From contig NC_079908.1 of the NCBI RefSeq assembly GCF_024868665.1, forward strand, positions 4,604,131 through 4,668,130: a DNA stretch of 64,000 nucleotides, written 5' to 3'. Below, piece after piece: positions 42,824 to 54,167 of the stretch; within the stretch, counting starts at the first letter, position 1; every line of letters begins with the position of its first letter. Origin of the DNA: Triplophysa rosa. Lineage: Eukaryota > Chordata > Actinopteri > Cypriniformes > Nemacheilidae. A model generated the notes under the pieces. The model worked only from the letters and a program-made list of their open reading frames with translations. It was not told the origin of the DNA and did no database searches. A program made the translations under genes and the position numbers.

Positions 42824-44130
42824 TATAGACCCCTTTTTTGTTAGTATACATTGTGACGTGTTTTCGTGGGCGGAGCATAGGTGGAGGCAGAAAGATTCCC
42901 CTGGCCGCTTGACTCATGCTAGCGAGCACGTTTTGATTGCTTGTTTTTTGACAATGACTGAAGAGAATCCAATTTCATTTGGGCATGTAAGGTCAGTCAC
43001 ATCCTGGGACTGTGACTGTTGTTGAAAAAGTAAACTTAAATGGAAGGAACCAGATTGGCCGACCTGTACACACTCACTCAATGGATGGACGAACTGTCAG
43101 GATTGCGTTACCTCCAGTTAAGTGGTCTGACATCCACACTCATTACTCGGCTCATTTGAATGCTTGATTCTGATTGGCCAGTCTTGACATTCCAAGGGTT
43201 GTTATTTTCAAATAACAACCGCTCAAAACTAATAACACCCTGTAACCCGGATGCTACAAATAATTTTGAGAGGGGCAGTTTAATATTACACAAAAATGTA
43301 TTATAAATATGTCTTTTAATAACATATATGACATTATATTTACAAATGATTAAACCAATTTGCCTGTTCGTGACGTTTCAACGTCATTTCTTACTTTAAA
43401 ACTGAAACTAAACGTCTCGGTGTGATACACTGTCAGGGCTTATTTCTGCGATAACAACCGGCTACCTGTACATTATCCCTTACATATCATATAGAGAAAG
43501 AAGCCAAGCGTGTATAGTCAAGACAAACTGAGAGAGAATATATCTTTAGTACTACCAGTGACAAACGTTAGTAAATGCAGCTTGAACACACACACTGTTC
43601 CCTCTCCCGGGTTTCTACTAATACCCTTAAGAATGCTGTAGAAACAGCAACGACAAACAGTTTTCTTAATGTTTAATCTCCGGTGTTTGGCTAACTGCTA
43701 GTTGTACAACTAACAAAGTTAGCTTGTATATGTGCTAAAAAAAAGGTTAACGTTACGTGAAAAATAACTTAACTCGAGTCCTGATTAGGTGGGGATACAT
43801 GAGAGGTTTTTAGACACATACCCAAACTATAATCCATACCAACAAAAGACAATAGTTTATTAAGTGATATAATGTGTGCGCTGTAAATTCAAATGATGAA
43901 GTCCGCTAATGTTAGTTTTATTGTGTTTAACTACAACTGTTGCTGGTATGTGTTAGAATGTCAGATTAGAGCCTTCACTCTGTCGATTCTGGGCTGGCAC
44001 TCAAAAACACAGCAAAATGAGATTTTAAATTCCTTATGTAGCGACTATTGGCCGCCTCCAGTTTTCCCCTTGTTTTGCCTCCAGCTTATGCCGTGACATA
44101 ATCGTGACGACGGCTCAAAAGGGGTCTATA
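42824..44130. mobile_element. TIR element with TATAGACCCC ends
   Basis: TATAGACCCCTTTTTTG at the left and AAAAGGGGTCTATA at the right are a near-perfect terminal inverted repeat of about 14 bp, 1,307 bp apart. GTGACG-type motifs lie next to both ends. The interior has no transposase-like frame. The TA at each tip may be a target duplication. Superfamily not assigned. Confidence 0.7.
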
Positions 44131-44719
44131 GCATCACCAGTGAAAACTGAAGAAAAAAACATTTATTTACAGACAGGTTTCTAAAACAGTACCCTGAACT
44201 TCTCCATCATTCTGGTAAAGATAGCTTCAAAGCAGCTCACTTAAACGATTTTTAAAAGGCGTCACCTTTAACTGCATTGCACACCATTTAGCTAATACTT
44301 GACACCATTTACCATGGTGCTGCCCCAGGACTGAAAATGCATTGCATTATGGATGAGGGCGAAACATATATTGGCATCTGTTTGCTGGTAGGGACATATT
44401 AAAGAGTAGAGTGAAGAGGGCCAGTAAAATATGCTGTGAATATCTAAGCACTTCTTAGCAGAGCACATTGGGTTGTGCCCTTGCCAGATGACAGACAGCG
44501 ATAGCTGTATAATAAGATGAATAGTGGAATTGCTGATTTTATGATATGCCAAAGAGCAATACTTGATCCTTGACGGTGCCTTTGTCAGCTCACATGGACC
44601 CTACTGTATTTAGTAATGACTTACTAAATAATGCCATAAAGAACAAAGAGTACTGCACTACAAAATGAGATATTTTTGTATTTTCTGAAGAAAATGTGAT
44701 GTCTGCTGATACTCATGGT

Positions 44720-45420
44720 AACTTCTAGCTTGTTGTGGGTGGTTTCCAGGGCTTTGCTGCTGTGTGTAGTTGTTCTGGTTTTCAAAATATTTAAGTGCAT
44801 TGTTATTAGTGTGTTTTGGATGGTTACTTGGGTGTACTGAATAGTTATTAGGTTGTTTTGGGTAGCTTCAGGAGTGGTGTTGGTGGTTAGTAGGTTGTTG
44901 TTGGTTATTACTGATTGCAGTGATTACTATGTTGTTTTAGATGTATACTAGGGCTTTATGAGTGGTTTCTTAGCTGTTGGAAGTGTTTGGTTACTAGGGT
45001 GTTCTGGGTGGTTACTAGAATGTTTTATATGGCCACACTGGGGGTGGGGGGGGGTTACTAGGTTGTTGTTGGTGATTACTTTGATGGAGTGGTTAGTAGG
45101 GTGTTTTGGGTGGTTTCTAGGGTTTAATGAGTGGTTACTAGGAAGTTGTGAGTGGTTAATGGGGTGTTGTGAGTAGTTACTAGGGTGTTTTGGGTGGTTA
45201 CTAGGGTGCTGTGGGTGGTTCCTATCCTGTTTAAAGTTGTAACTAGGGTGTTTTGGTTGATACCTGGATGTTGTGAGTGGATACTGGAGTCACGTGGGTG
45301 GTTACTAAGGTGGTGTGGATGGTTCTGATGGTGTTTGAAGGGGTTACTATGGTGTTTTGGGGGTTACCTGGGTGTTGTGAGTGGTTACTAGGGTGTTCAG
45401 GGTGGTTACTAGGGTGTTTT
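44720..45420. repeat. 21-bp minisatellite, copy 2
   Basis: About 700 bp of degenerate GGTTACTAGGGTGTTTTGGGT units with strong G/T strand bias. Frames through it on either strand give WLLGCSGW or TLVTTH-type repeats and are not genes. Confidence 0.9.
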
Positions 45421-45674
45421 GGGAGGATGCTTGCTTGTCTAATCCACAAGGGGACACCTCCCCTTTAATGTCAATCTGCAGGATTGTTTGCCTGTTTTAC
45501 TGTTTTAGCTGCAGTAGCTGCATGGTTTGAGATCATTTATGACCTTAACACAAGCAAGATTAGTTATGCTAAAATGTTATATGTACGGTTTGTTTAATTC
45601 TGCAAGACCTACATATTTCTTAGAAAGCACTTGTGTCCTTAAGAATACATTTATCATGACTAGAAATCACATGT

Positions 45675-46529
45675 GTTATCACAAAAATCAGGCTATGTAG
45701 GGTTAATAAAAAAAAGACACAACGTAACAGATTCTTCAGCAAGTACAAAGCACGTCCAGGCATAACAGAGCATGTTGTGACTACATGAAGATCTCAGCTG
45801 CCAAGCCATAGTTAGAGCAATCCAGCATGGCAGAAATCAGCTGCCCTCAAGCCTGACAAAAGAGCAGATGTGTGAAAAGCTGTCACATTGTGAGGAAGTC
45901 TGCTCATCTCTGAGTGGAGAAGTCAAGGAGAGCCAGAATATGTCGCACCTAATGACCTCCCACTGTTGGGTCTGCTGGAGCTGAACAACTGAAGATATGG
46001 AGGAGCAGATGATGTTTATCAAAGGGGAAATTTCAAAAGTTGCAATAAGTGATTTCTGAGAAGCGCATCTGAATATTTACATCAACACCCAAACAAACAA
46101 TTTGGGGAATATTTGGTAGGTGTCTGGTTTGTGTGTAATGAAAAAAATTGTGTGTTTGCTCATAGTCCATAGATGTGTAAATACAATAAGAGAGAAAACA
46201 CAGACATTAGACATTGGGAAGGCCTGAAAACGGCTGTTTTGATTCTGCTAGATATGTGAAAACACTGGTTCAGTCATGACAACTCTCGAGATCAATTTTG
46301 GCATCTTAACGTTTAAGACAATGTCAATGTTATGTCAATGTATTTAGTATGGAGGAACTAGATCTGCTTACACTGCTGCTGCAGAGCAAATATGAAGACT
46401 TCGCTAATACACACGTTTCAGTGAGCATGCAAGTGATGCTGTTGCAATGTTAGTCACAATAACCTGTAAACAGATCTAGACTCTGGAGCTGGAGGTGGAG
46501 GTGTGTGATTGTTAGAGCTCTGATAGTGT
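45675..46529. other. No gene seen
   Basis: No domain, RNA gene or TIR pair recognised. Confidence 0.45.
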
Positions 46530-46537
46530 GCTACGGC

Positions 46538-47029
46538 CAGTGTTGGTTAAGTTACTCTGAAAAAGTAATTAATTACTAGTTACTAATTACATATTCAATA
46601 GTGTAATTAGATTACTGTACAAATTACTCTCTCCAAAAAGTATTTAGTTACTTATTACTAATTACTTTCTATATCCTACATCAACCTTGATTAGTTAAGT
46701 GATTCAATGATAGACATGAAACTGCTTATTTAATTCATTCAAATAAATAATATTAAAGTACATAAAGTACTCTTATTAACTGACCAAAGTATTACAAATG
46801 TGAGAATTACACATTAAAGCACGGATTTTAAAGTCAGACTCTGAATTTTGATGTCAATTCCACTATTGCACACACATATATTACACAAAGTATTTAGTTT
46901 AATTACATCAGAAGTAACTGTAATTAAATTACAGAAAAAATAAGAGTAATCCCTTACTTTACTTTTTCAAGGGAAAAGTAATTAAATTACAGTAACTAAT
47001 TACTTAGTAACTAGTTACACCCAACACTG
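46538..47029. mobile_element. hAT MITE with perfect 8-bp TSD
   Basis: CAGTGTTGG...CCAACACTG ends, long AT-rich inverted arms (AAGTAATTAATTACTAGTTA at the left; TAACTAATTACTTAGTAACT at the right), and an exact 8-bp target duplication GCTACGGC (46530-46537 and 47030-47037). It is 492 bp with no coding capacity. The unbroken duplication and arms suggest a fairly young insertion. Confidence 0.93.
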
Positions 47030-47037
47030 GCTACGGC

Positions 47038-47871
47038 ATACAGTACAGTTTACAGCACACTACCACATGCAGAAGAAGCATGCAATAATTCTGGCTACAA
47101 ATTACTTGCTTATCATATTGATTCACGCTGATGTGTGAGCTGATTGGCTGGCGGATTGCAATGCTCTCAGCCTCTAGAGTTTATGCGGATCAGCCTCTAG
47201 AGTTTATGACTGTACTAAGTCATGTATAGGTTATTGCATGTTGCACTCATGTTTGAAATATTGATCAAGCAGGGTTCGAAACCTTTGCGTGTTGCACAGA
47301 GGACAAAAAGCATCCCCCAAAACAACAGAATGTCATGGCAATAAATATCCAGCTGTGTATTATGTCTTTCAATCAATATTATTGAAATGCACATTGCTTA
47401 GTTTATATTCTATAGACACAGAAAACGTTAGCTCCTGAAGCATTAAAATAATGTGAATTATGATAGTTTTGATCTTTTATAGAAAGGAAATTGAGAGATG
47501 GGAGTAAATGATAAAGTGTACCATCTCTTATGAGACACTGAACAGTACAGAAGTATGCCATTCAGTTGGAATTAACCTCCCATTAGGCCATTTGTGCAAG
47601 ATTGTGTCTGAGAAACGCGTTGAGTCTACAAAAACAAAGTCATAAAGCCTTACAGGCGTGAGAAAATATGTCTGGGAAGGTGTAGCTTATGTGCTTTAGC
47701 CAGCAAACGCGTAATTGCATTTTTGTAAATGGGGCAAGTTATCTTTTCCAAAGTCACTATCACCTTAAATTTTCCTCATGCAATATGACATTTATTTTCA
47801 GACTTTCAAAACTTTATTGCACCAAGACCGTTTATATGCTCAGACAAGCACATTGCTTATAAAATGAATTT
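47038..47871. other. No gene seen
   Basis: Contains a short direct repeat just after the MITE (CAGCCTCTAGAGTTTATG twice, 47167 and 47191). No coding region. Confidence 0.5.
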
Positions 47872-48968
47872 CAGTTTTTCTCGATTGCTTAAACACATTT
47901 CTTGAAATTATGCCTCGTAATTCTCAAAACAGTAAACACAAATCCATAACATCTCACACAATTCCCCAAACATCTTATTTTCAGGTCAAAATGAAGCTCT
48001 CTTCTCAAAACCATTCAAACTTGCTGAAAAACCAAACTGTTCCCCCAGATATGACACACAAGCCCTCAAAAACACCCACACTTCAACATAGTCTTAGACA
48101 CTGGTGAGATCAATTCAAAACACTGTTTCTAATACCTCTTAGTGGGATTCAAGAATAATTTGACAGCTTAGTGTTTATTAGAATATACAACATAAAAAAG
48201 AGTGCAGATAGAGAAAAGTGCAAGAATGAGCTTTAGGAAAAAATAAAACATTACACTACTGTAAAGTAGATGAAGATAATCTTACAAGACAAGAAAAGTC
48301 CAAAGAACAACATAAACTGGTCATGCAACACAATACAGTACACAACTGCACAAATCGCATTTACATTCAGGCATTTAGCAGATGCTTTTATCCAAAGCCA
48401 CTTACAGAGACGATAAAGGAAACAATACATTGAAGCCATTTGTCAATAGGAGGCAATGTAAAAAATATGGCATCCTCTGCACCCTTGTCCCAATTTCATA
48501 AAAGTATTCTGTATATTCTGCAAAAATACAGAACAGGTAAAAAGGGTGTACACGTGCTACAGCTTACTGGATACAGAATAGTGATATTTCTCTTATATAA
48601 AGTGTGTACTGTATTTATACTGTATGTTTACAGTAAGTAGTATAAAGCCCAGTAGATGATTCTAGGATGCACACTTACCTGTGCTCCTATTGATATTATC
48701 CTGAGATTCTGATTGGTGTGTCATCAGTTTTGCAACTGAACGTTTACTGATGGACAAATGTGTGCTATTTGAGTTTACATCTTGACACTTCAGTTCATTA
48801 TATTGTGTTTGTGTTATCTGAATGAGAACATGGTCAAACCATTGCAAAATGATGCTGTTTGTGTGTAGGGTTTGTACAAGGTGGTGTATTGTCACGAGAA
48901 TGTGTTTATAGTTGTCAGAAAATGGTGAATTGTTTCATGAATTGTGTGTTAGCAATCGAGAAAAACTG
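47872..48968. mobile_element. Tc1/mariner-type MITE
   Basis: CAGTTTTTCTCGATTGCTTA at the left and AGCAATCGAGAAAAACTG at the right are terminal inverted repeats, 1,097 bp apart. TA follows on the right; the left flank reads TT instead of TA. The terminus matches that of the 26521 transposon (CAGTTTTTTATGATCGC), and both share AC-rich (left) and GT-rich (right) subterminal composition. It carries no transposase frame and is likely a deletion derivative of that family. Confidence 0.8.
48356..48412 (-). repeat. SINE/LINE 3' tail fragment
   Basis: The minus strand reads AAGTGGCTTTGGATAAAAGC, then ATCTGCTAAATGCC and TGAATGTAAATG, the widespread fish SINE tail. A plus-strand copy lies at 61127-61187. 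It sits inside the 47872-48968 MITE. Confidence 0.7.
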
Positions 48969-49626
48969 TAACTACTGCCATGTTTTAAGACCTTCAATGG
49001 TACATGTGTCGGGCTTCATTGGTTTCCCCACAGTTTCTAGAGAGCCAGTTTTTGGAAAGCATGTAAAGCAGGGCTAGTCAACTGGCGGCCCGTCAATCAT
49101 CTTTTCCTGGCCCGCCTTAACATTTCAAATAAGTGGAGAGACTTTAAGAACGGTGTGCTTTAAATGCACATCCTCCTGAGACGCCACATCTTTAAAAGCC
49201 CAAAACGCTGCTACATTCAAAACGAAAGTAATTCCCGCGGCTCATAATGTTTTACGTCTTATAAAGCGATTTGATTGTCCAAGAAACTTAATGTTATTTA
49301 CAACGTTATAATCCACAATGCATTGCACAGCCACAGGCAATCGGTTTGCGCACGCGATAGGTAATGTTCTAAAACGCGTTTTATGCCCTTGAAAGTAGGC
49401 TAACTGTAGGAAGGGTACACCATGTGAACGGTTATCTCAGATAAGGGGAAAACGGTGTTGTTTTTATTACTGCATTCATTATGTATAACGGCTATACTGT
49501 ATTTATGAAAAACAGCTGTTCATCTCCCCCAGAACTCGCACTATACAAAGGCTCTGCCCTATAAGTGCGTGGGGCACATGAATGCGATCGGAATTCACCC
49601 GAAGATGTGATAATAGCGTTCAGTTT
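48969..49626. other. No gene; possible hAT end
   Basis: CAGGGCTAGTCAACTGGCGGCCCG at 49071 resembles the 5' end of ZBED-type hAT elements common in fish, but no right end or coding part was found. Confidence 0.35.
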
Positions 49627-49811
49627 TGTGGTGTCTTGCAAGGTAGTTCAACAGTAAAAGAAACAACCGAGACAGGAGTAGAGATCATTCACCATTTTTA
49701 CTCGACTTTTTCATTCACTTTACGTCTTTACGTCATTACGTAACAACAGCACTGAATTAACTCTTTTTTCAAAATAGTAGTCACAATGCTATGTGACTTG
49801 TGAACACAACA
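49627..49811 (-). repeat. Probable Gypsy 3' LTR with polypurine tract
   Basis: On the minus strand AAAAAAAGGGAAAA (49812-49825) is followed by TGTTGTGTTCACAAG..., and the sequence can end at ...AAGACACCACA (49627), giving TG/CA ends over 185 bp. With no 5' LTR in the window the boundaries cannot be confirmed. Confidence 0.5.
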
Positions 49812-50074
49812 TTTTCCCTTTTTTTAGAACTATACTCTGTGTAGTAACTAGGCAGCAATATTAGTTACTTAATCCGTTAATGATTAATCCAAAGTATAGT
49901 CATTTTGTTCATTTCAACAACATTAACTCTCCAGCACAACACAGTAACAACATGTTGATAACAGCAGTATACAGACAGTAACATTTCTGTATTAATAGAA
50001 CTTATTAACTCAAGAATTAACTTGGCATGGAGACACAGTATGCAATACATCAACAATGCAGCAATACATGCGAT

Positions 50075-50752
50075 TTAAGTGATATAGTCATTTAGCCAAC
50101 TAGGTTTGTGCACATTACGTGTAGGTCTAGAGGTAGGAACATTTACAGAGTGATCAGTGTCCTCAGCAGGAGCTGTTGTTGAGCATGGAAATGCAGTGAG
50201 ATTGGAAGCATTCCAAGTTTTCCCATCACTAAGAACATATGTACCCATCCCCAGTTTTTTGTGAACTGTGAGAGGATCTTTGAATTTCCTGTGACCCTTA
50301 GGAACATGCAGATGGTTACGGACTCTCACTTTATCACCCTCCTGAAAGCAAGGAGTGCGTGCACCGCGCTTTGCATCAGTATACTGTTTCATTTTCCGTT
50401 GCAGCCATGCAACCCTTTGGCGAACAATCACATCAGTAGGTGCGGGCACAGCAGGGAATGGCAGAATAGACAGTCTTGTGCGCATTTTCCTGGTGCAAAG
50501 GAGCTGAAAAGGTGAAGTACCAGTTGAAGCATGCGGAGTGGCACGGTATACTTGCAAAAAGTCAGTTACGACAGGTTTCCATGGCTGATGTTGTTGAATA
50601 GCCATTTGGACAGTGTGTTTGAGCACACGATTAAACCTTTCCACAGCACCGTTAGCCGCAGGGTAGTTAGAGAGAGGAACGACAGTGACGAATGTTCCGT
50701 TTTTCCAGAAAAGCAGCGAAGGCAGCAGATGTAAACTGAACACCGTTATCAT
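50075..50752 (-). pseudogene. Gypsy integrase, C-terminal part
   Basis: Continues the integrase core after a frameshift near 50690. It reads SNYPAANGAVERFNRVLKHT, where the Glu of NGAVERFN completes the DDE triad, then QVYRATPHASTGTSPFQLL and the C-terminal DNA-binding region (FQEGDKVRVRNH, KFKDPLTVHKKLGMGTYVLS). It ends TRNVHKPSWLNDYIT at 50075. The first 20 or so codons upstream of SNYP are out of frame. Confidence 0.85.
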
Positions 50753-51164
50753 TCACTATGCTCAAAGGGTTTCCATGGCGACTGAATACGGATGACAGGA
50801 ATGAAATCACAGAATCTGCAGTGACGGTATGAGTAAAGGAAACCTCCGGCCATTTGCTGTAATAATCAACCAATGTGATAGCAAACCTGCAATCAGAAGC
50901 TGCAGTGTCAAAGGGCCCGACTATATCCACAGCGACTTTCTGCCATGGTCCATCTGGCAGTGGTACCGGCTGAAGAGGAGCAGGATGAGACTTCACAGTT
51001 TTGTTGTTGAGTTGACAGACATGGCAGGAACGGACAATATTGTGAACCAGGGCATCCATTCCTGGCCACCAATAGACATCACGGAGACGTTGTTTGGTTC
51101 TCACCTCCCCTTGGTGTCCTTCATGGGCTAAAGCAACCAACGTAGCGAAGAGCAACAGGCGCAA
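50667..51164 (-). pseudogene. Gypsy integrase, zinc-binding domain and core
   Basis: Integrase inserts the retrotransposon cDNA. It opens with the HHCC zinc-binding domain (AHEGHQGEVRTKQRLRDVYW, then CHVCQ). The core follows with two catalytic aspartates: VDIVGPFD and VNDNGVQFTSAAF. The catalytic Glu lies in the next frame (50752 downward), because a frameshift follows RNIRHCRSSL. The first residues (MRLLLFA) are read across another frameshift near 51140 and are probably not natural. Confidence 0.85.
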
Positions 51165-52020
51165 TCAGTCGTGAGACTCGGAAGACAAAGTTGTCCTTAA
51201 CAGACAGTTCCAGTCGCAGCTGATAGTACGGCAGCAATTCAGCATTCAGTCCGTTCGATGAAGGAGGCCAACCAACAGAAATCTGTGTACGAAGCTGGGT
51301 TAGTACAGGGCAAGCAGCACATGCAACATCAACATCAGCCACAGACAAGGAATTACAGGAGGCAAACAAAAATGCAACATACTCCTCCACATCATCATCA
51401 TCATCATCATGGGCTAAAACATCAGTGTTGTCTGTTGGAGAAGCAGGCAGGGGCACACGTGACAAATAATCAGCAGGAGCGTTTTGGGAACCTGGACGGT
51501 ATTCCACATCATAATTAAATGGCAGGAGACGTGCAGACCATCTTGCTACACGAAGTCCAGCACGGCCAACACCTTTAGTGGTAAGAAGGGTTGTGAGGGC
51601 CTGGTGATCTGTACGTAGAGTGAAACGGCAGCCCCAGAGGTAAGTACGCCACCTCTCAACGGCCCACACGCATGCAAGCGCTTCTTTTTCTACAGTGGCA
51701 TATTTACCCTCAGCAGCAGACAGTGTGCGTGAAGCAAAGGCTACAGTACGTTCAATGCCATCTGGACTGACTTGGGAGAGCACGGCGCCCAGACTATAAT
51801 CGGAAGCGTCTGTGGAGACAATGGTGTGCATTTCAGGGTCAAATAATGCCAAAGAAGGGCTGTTTGCAAGCAATTGTTTAATTTTGCTCAAGCTTTGTTC
51901 AGCTTCCTCTGACCAGCTGAATCCATTTGGAACTTGCAGGCATGCACGCACTGGAGCTACAACAGTGGCAAAATCAGGGAGGAACTTACTGTACCACGAC
52001 ATAAGTCCAAGTAAGGAGCG
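51121..52020 (-). pseudogene. Gypsy RT thumb/connection and RNase H
   Basis: Continues pol after a frameshift near 52020. RSLLGLMSWYSKFLPDFATV is the conserved connection after the RT, and VSTDASDYSLGAVLSQ holds the first RNase H Asp. The Glu follows in EKEALACVWAVERWRTY and the next Asp in LRTDHQAL. NAPADYLSRVPL closes the RNase H. A tether with a run of seven Asp (DDDDDDD; ATC/ATG repeats on the plus strand) leads towards the integrase. The frame ends at 51121. Confidence 0.85.
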
Positions 52021-53314
52021 TAGATGCATCAGAAGGTGCAGGAGCATTGAGTATGGCCTGTACTCGGGACTCATCCGGTCGAAGACCCTCTGATGACACT
52101 GTATGTCCTAAGAACAGCAGGCTGGTTTGTCGGAAATGACACTTGTCTTTGTTGAGTTGTAAGCCGGCCGCTTCTAGGCGCTGTAAGACCGCTTGAAGTG
52201 CTTTGTCATGCGAAGCCATGTCACGTCCGTGGATGATGATATCGTCCAGATAATTTCCGACCCCTGACAAGCCAGCAAGGATGACAGACATCATCTTCTG
52301 AAACGCTGCAGGCGCTGAGGCTAACCCATAAGGAACACGGCAAAATCGGTACAGTCCATCATGAGTAATGAAAGCAGTTAGATCACGACTGTCCTCGTGC
52401 AGTGGTACTTGGTAGTAAGCATTAGACAAATCAACAGTAGTGAAAACAGTTGAACCTTTTAGAGCAGCGAGTAATTCATCCATGTGTGGCAATGGAAAAG
52501 AGTCCACGATTACTGCTTTGTTTGGCTCTCTGAGGTCAACACACATCCTGATTTTTCCAGACTTCTTCTGTGTAACAACAATTGGTGAGACCCATGCAGA
52601 AGCGTCGATGTGTTCTATCACCCCAGCTGCTTGTAAGCGCTGTAATTCTTCTGACACAGCACTGCGAACAGAGAGTGGCAGGCGGCGAAGTTTTTGGCGT
52701 ACCGGTGTAACAGTTTTATCCAGTTTTACACGGTTTACGAAGTTTCTAACACATCCGAACTCAGTTAGATCAGCAACAGTGCACTGTAACACTGGCACAG
52801 GAGAAGCAAGCTCAGAAGGGGAATGAGGAGGCAGCACTTTATTGTCCTCAATCTTCACATGCAGTAGAGACATGAGGTCCCTTCCCATTAGCGGTGTACC
52901 TTTGTCCACAATGAAGAATGTAGCGGGAACTGTGTGACCATGTAACGAAACATCTGCTGACAAACACCCAAGTACTGGAATTAGAGCTTTTGAGTAAGTC
53001 ACAAGCCCGGCTGTCAGTTGTGACAGTGTAACATCACTGAAATGGCAGGCGTAAGTGCTGTGAGGCAAGATAGAAACAGAAGACCCGGTGTCGACCACCA
53101 AATTCACAACACAAGCCTGGTCTGCAGAAGTAGATATTTTTACTGCACTTGTAATGCAGGGGGAACGAGCTGGATATTCTGTGTACAGAACAGTTACTTC
53201 AGGTAAATCAATTTCACGAACCTCGTGCGAGTTTGATTGCGAAGGGCACACTTTAGCGTAATGTCCAGTCTTTTTACACTTCCTACATGTTGTAGTTGCA
53301 GCATTGAAACACAA
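51986..53314 (-). pseudogene. Gypsy gag knuckle, protease and reverse transcriptase
   Basis: 442 codons. Residues 10-23 are a CCHC nucleocapsid knuckle (CRKCKKTGHYAKVC). Residues about 72-82 (VVDTGSSVSIL) are the aspartic protease active site, with a flap-like region and the ALIPVLGCLSADV stretch behind. RT follows: RVKLDKTVTPVRQKLRRLPL, VQKKSGKIRMCVDLREPNKA, motif A FTTVDLSNAYYQVPL, YRFCRVPYGLASAPAAFQKM and the catalytic box NYLDDIIIHG (YLDD). It reads to LNAPAPSDAS, then a frameshift shifts pol into the 51121-52020 frame. The RT and protease active residues are intact. The natural start lies upstream in the missing gag. Confidence 0.9.
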
Positions 53315-53462
53315 TTCAATAATTTACAGGCGTGACAACCGCATTCTAAAACCAAATTAACTCCTGAAAAATGTACAAAACTGAACTGCTAGTTGTTAAT
53401 GACATTTTTAAATGTACTTCAAGGACATTTGAAATCACAGGGAAAGTGGTGTGAGCATTTGC

Positions 53463-53647
53463 TTATGTTGCCAGATTGTGCAAGAAAAAACAGTGAACAA
53501 GAACAAGCCCATAATAAACTGAAATAAATCCAAATGGTTTATATTGAAAACCAAACCTACTTTGACATTCATGTTTAATAACCATAAACTTAAGCTAGGC
53601 CCAAACAAGCCTAAAAATGGTTATAATCTGCGGACATGGCAACACTG
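53463..53647. mobile_element. Short hAT-like MITE
   Basis: Left TATGTTGCCAGATTGTGCAA and right (inverted) CAGTGTTGCCATGTCCGCAG share the GTTGCCA terminus with the hAT at 17972-19154; AACAAGCCCA-type motifs also occur in both. The left tip is degraded and no clear duplication is left. Confidence 0.5.
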
Positions 53648-53752
53648 CAGGACAGCACGCCTTACAAACATTTAACCCTTTATAGGGCACTCATTGAAGT
53701 ACGTCTCGGGTTACTTGGCTGTAACCCTGTTCCCTGAAAAAGCGGGAACGAG

Positions 53753-53926
53753 ATGCTGCATTTCAAACGCTATGGGAGAACAGTCTTTGTTCGACCGGTT
53801 GTGAAGCACGTGTGTCAAACACGCCAAATTTTTTTGGCTTTAAATAACCTCGGCAGGTGACGTGGCTGATTACACCAGCACCTGCAGGTTATAAATACGC
53901 GTGAAAGCGGATGCGTCTTCAGGTTC
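53753..53926 (+). repeat. DIRS inverted terminal repeat, 3' side
   Basis: ATGCTGCATTTCAAACGCTA through GCGTCTTCAGGTTC, nearly identical to the reverse complement of 58869-59043. It includes GGTTATAAATACGCG, a TATA-like box (ATAAATA) that the 5' copy also has. Confidence 0.9.
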
Positions 53927-53976
53927 CAACTTTGTCTGAAAGGACGTCCGGGCACGCCTAGAGTGCGGCATTGAGG

Positions 53977-54065
53977 TGCAGCATCTCGTTCCCGCTTTTT
54001 CAGGGAACAGGGTTACAGCCAACTAACCCGAGACGTTCCCTTTCAAAAGCTACACTCGATGCTGC
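53977..54065 (+). repeat. DIRS internal complementary region (ICR)
   Basis: 53977-54034 is the reverse complement of 53703-53760 with very few differences (one is CAACTAACC against CAAGTAACC). 54035-54065 is the reverse complement of the outermost right end (59066 leftward). The join GAGAC|GTTCCC is the junction expected for a circular DIRS intermediate. Confidence 0.92.
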
Positions 54066-54167
54066 GTTTCAAACGCTATGGGAACGAGAATACCAACTCC
54101 GCCGCACTGGAAGTGTCTGGACACCCCCAAGGTTGTGTGGAGTGTGTGCACAAGCCGAGAGGAGGAC

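Larger units (their letters stand above)
40061..45674. repeat. Tandem duplication A-M-B / A-M-B
   Basis: Segment A (40061-40249 and 41631-41815), minisatellite M (40250-40335 plus 41183-41326, and 44720-45420) and segment B (41327-41628 and 45421-45674) occur twice in the same order. B of copy 1 joins A of copy 2 almost directly (ATATCACCTTTCACCATT). Copies are diverged by substitutions and small indels, so the event is not recent. Copy 2 has an extra 2.9 kb between A and M that holds the 42824-44130 element; copy 1 has a solo LTR in M. Confidence 0.8.
49627..53314 (-). mobile_element. Ty3/Gypsy retrotransposon, 5'-truncated
   Basis: Minus-strand element with, in order, a gag zinc knuckle, protease, RT, RNase H, integrase, a non-coding 3' region, a polypurine tract and a probable 3' LTR (49627-49811). 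The domain order RT-RH-IN is that of Ty3/Gypsy rather than Copia. Gag upstream of the knuckle and the 5' LTR are missing beyond 53314. Three frameshifts inactivate pol. Confidence 0.85.

Noticed and set aside
44958..45468. Trp/Gly/Leu-rich repeat peptides
   Set aside because: They follow the 21-bp minisatellite (a multiple of three keeps the frame open); no start context or domain.
47271..47281. GGTTCGAAACC, a perfect Pol III B-box
   Set aside because: No A box at suitable distance upstream, no cloverleaf and no T-run terminator nearby; a chance match.
51258..51518. Frame with seven consecutive His
   Set aside because: Antisense of the Asp run in the Gypsy pol tether on the minus strand.
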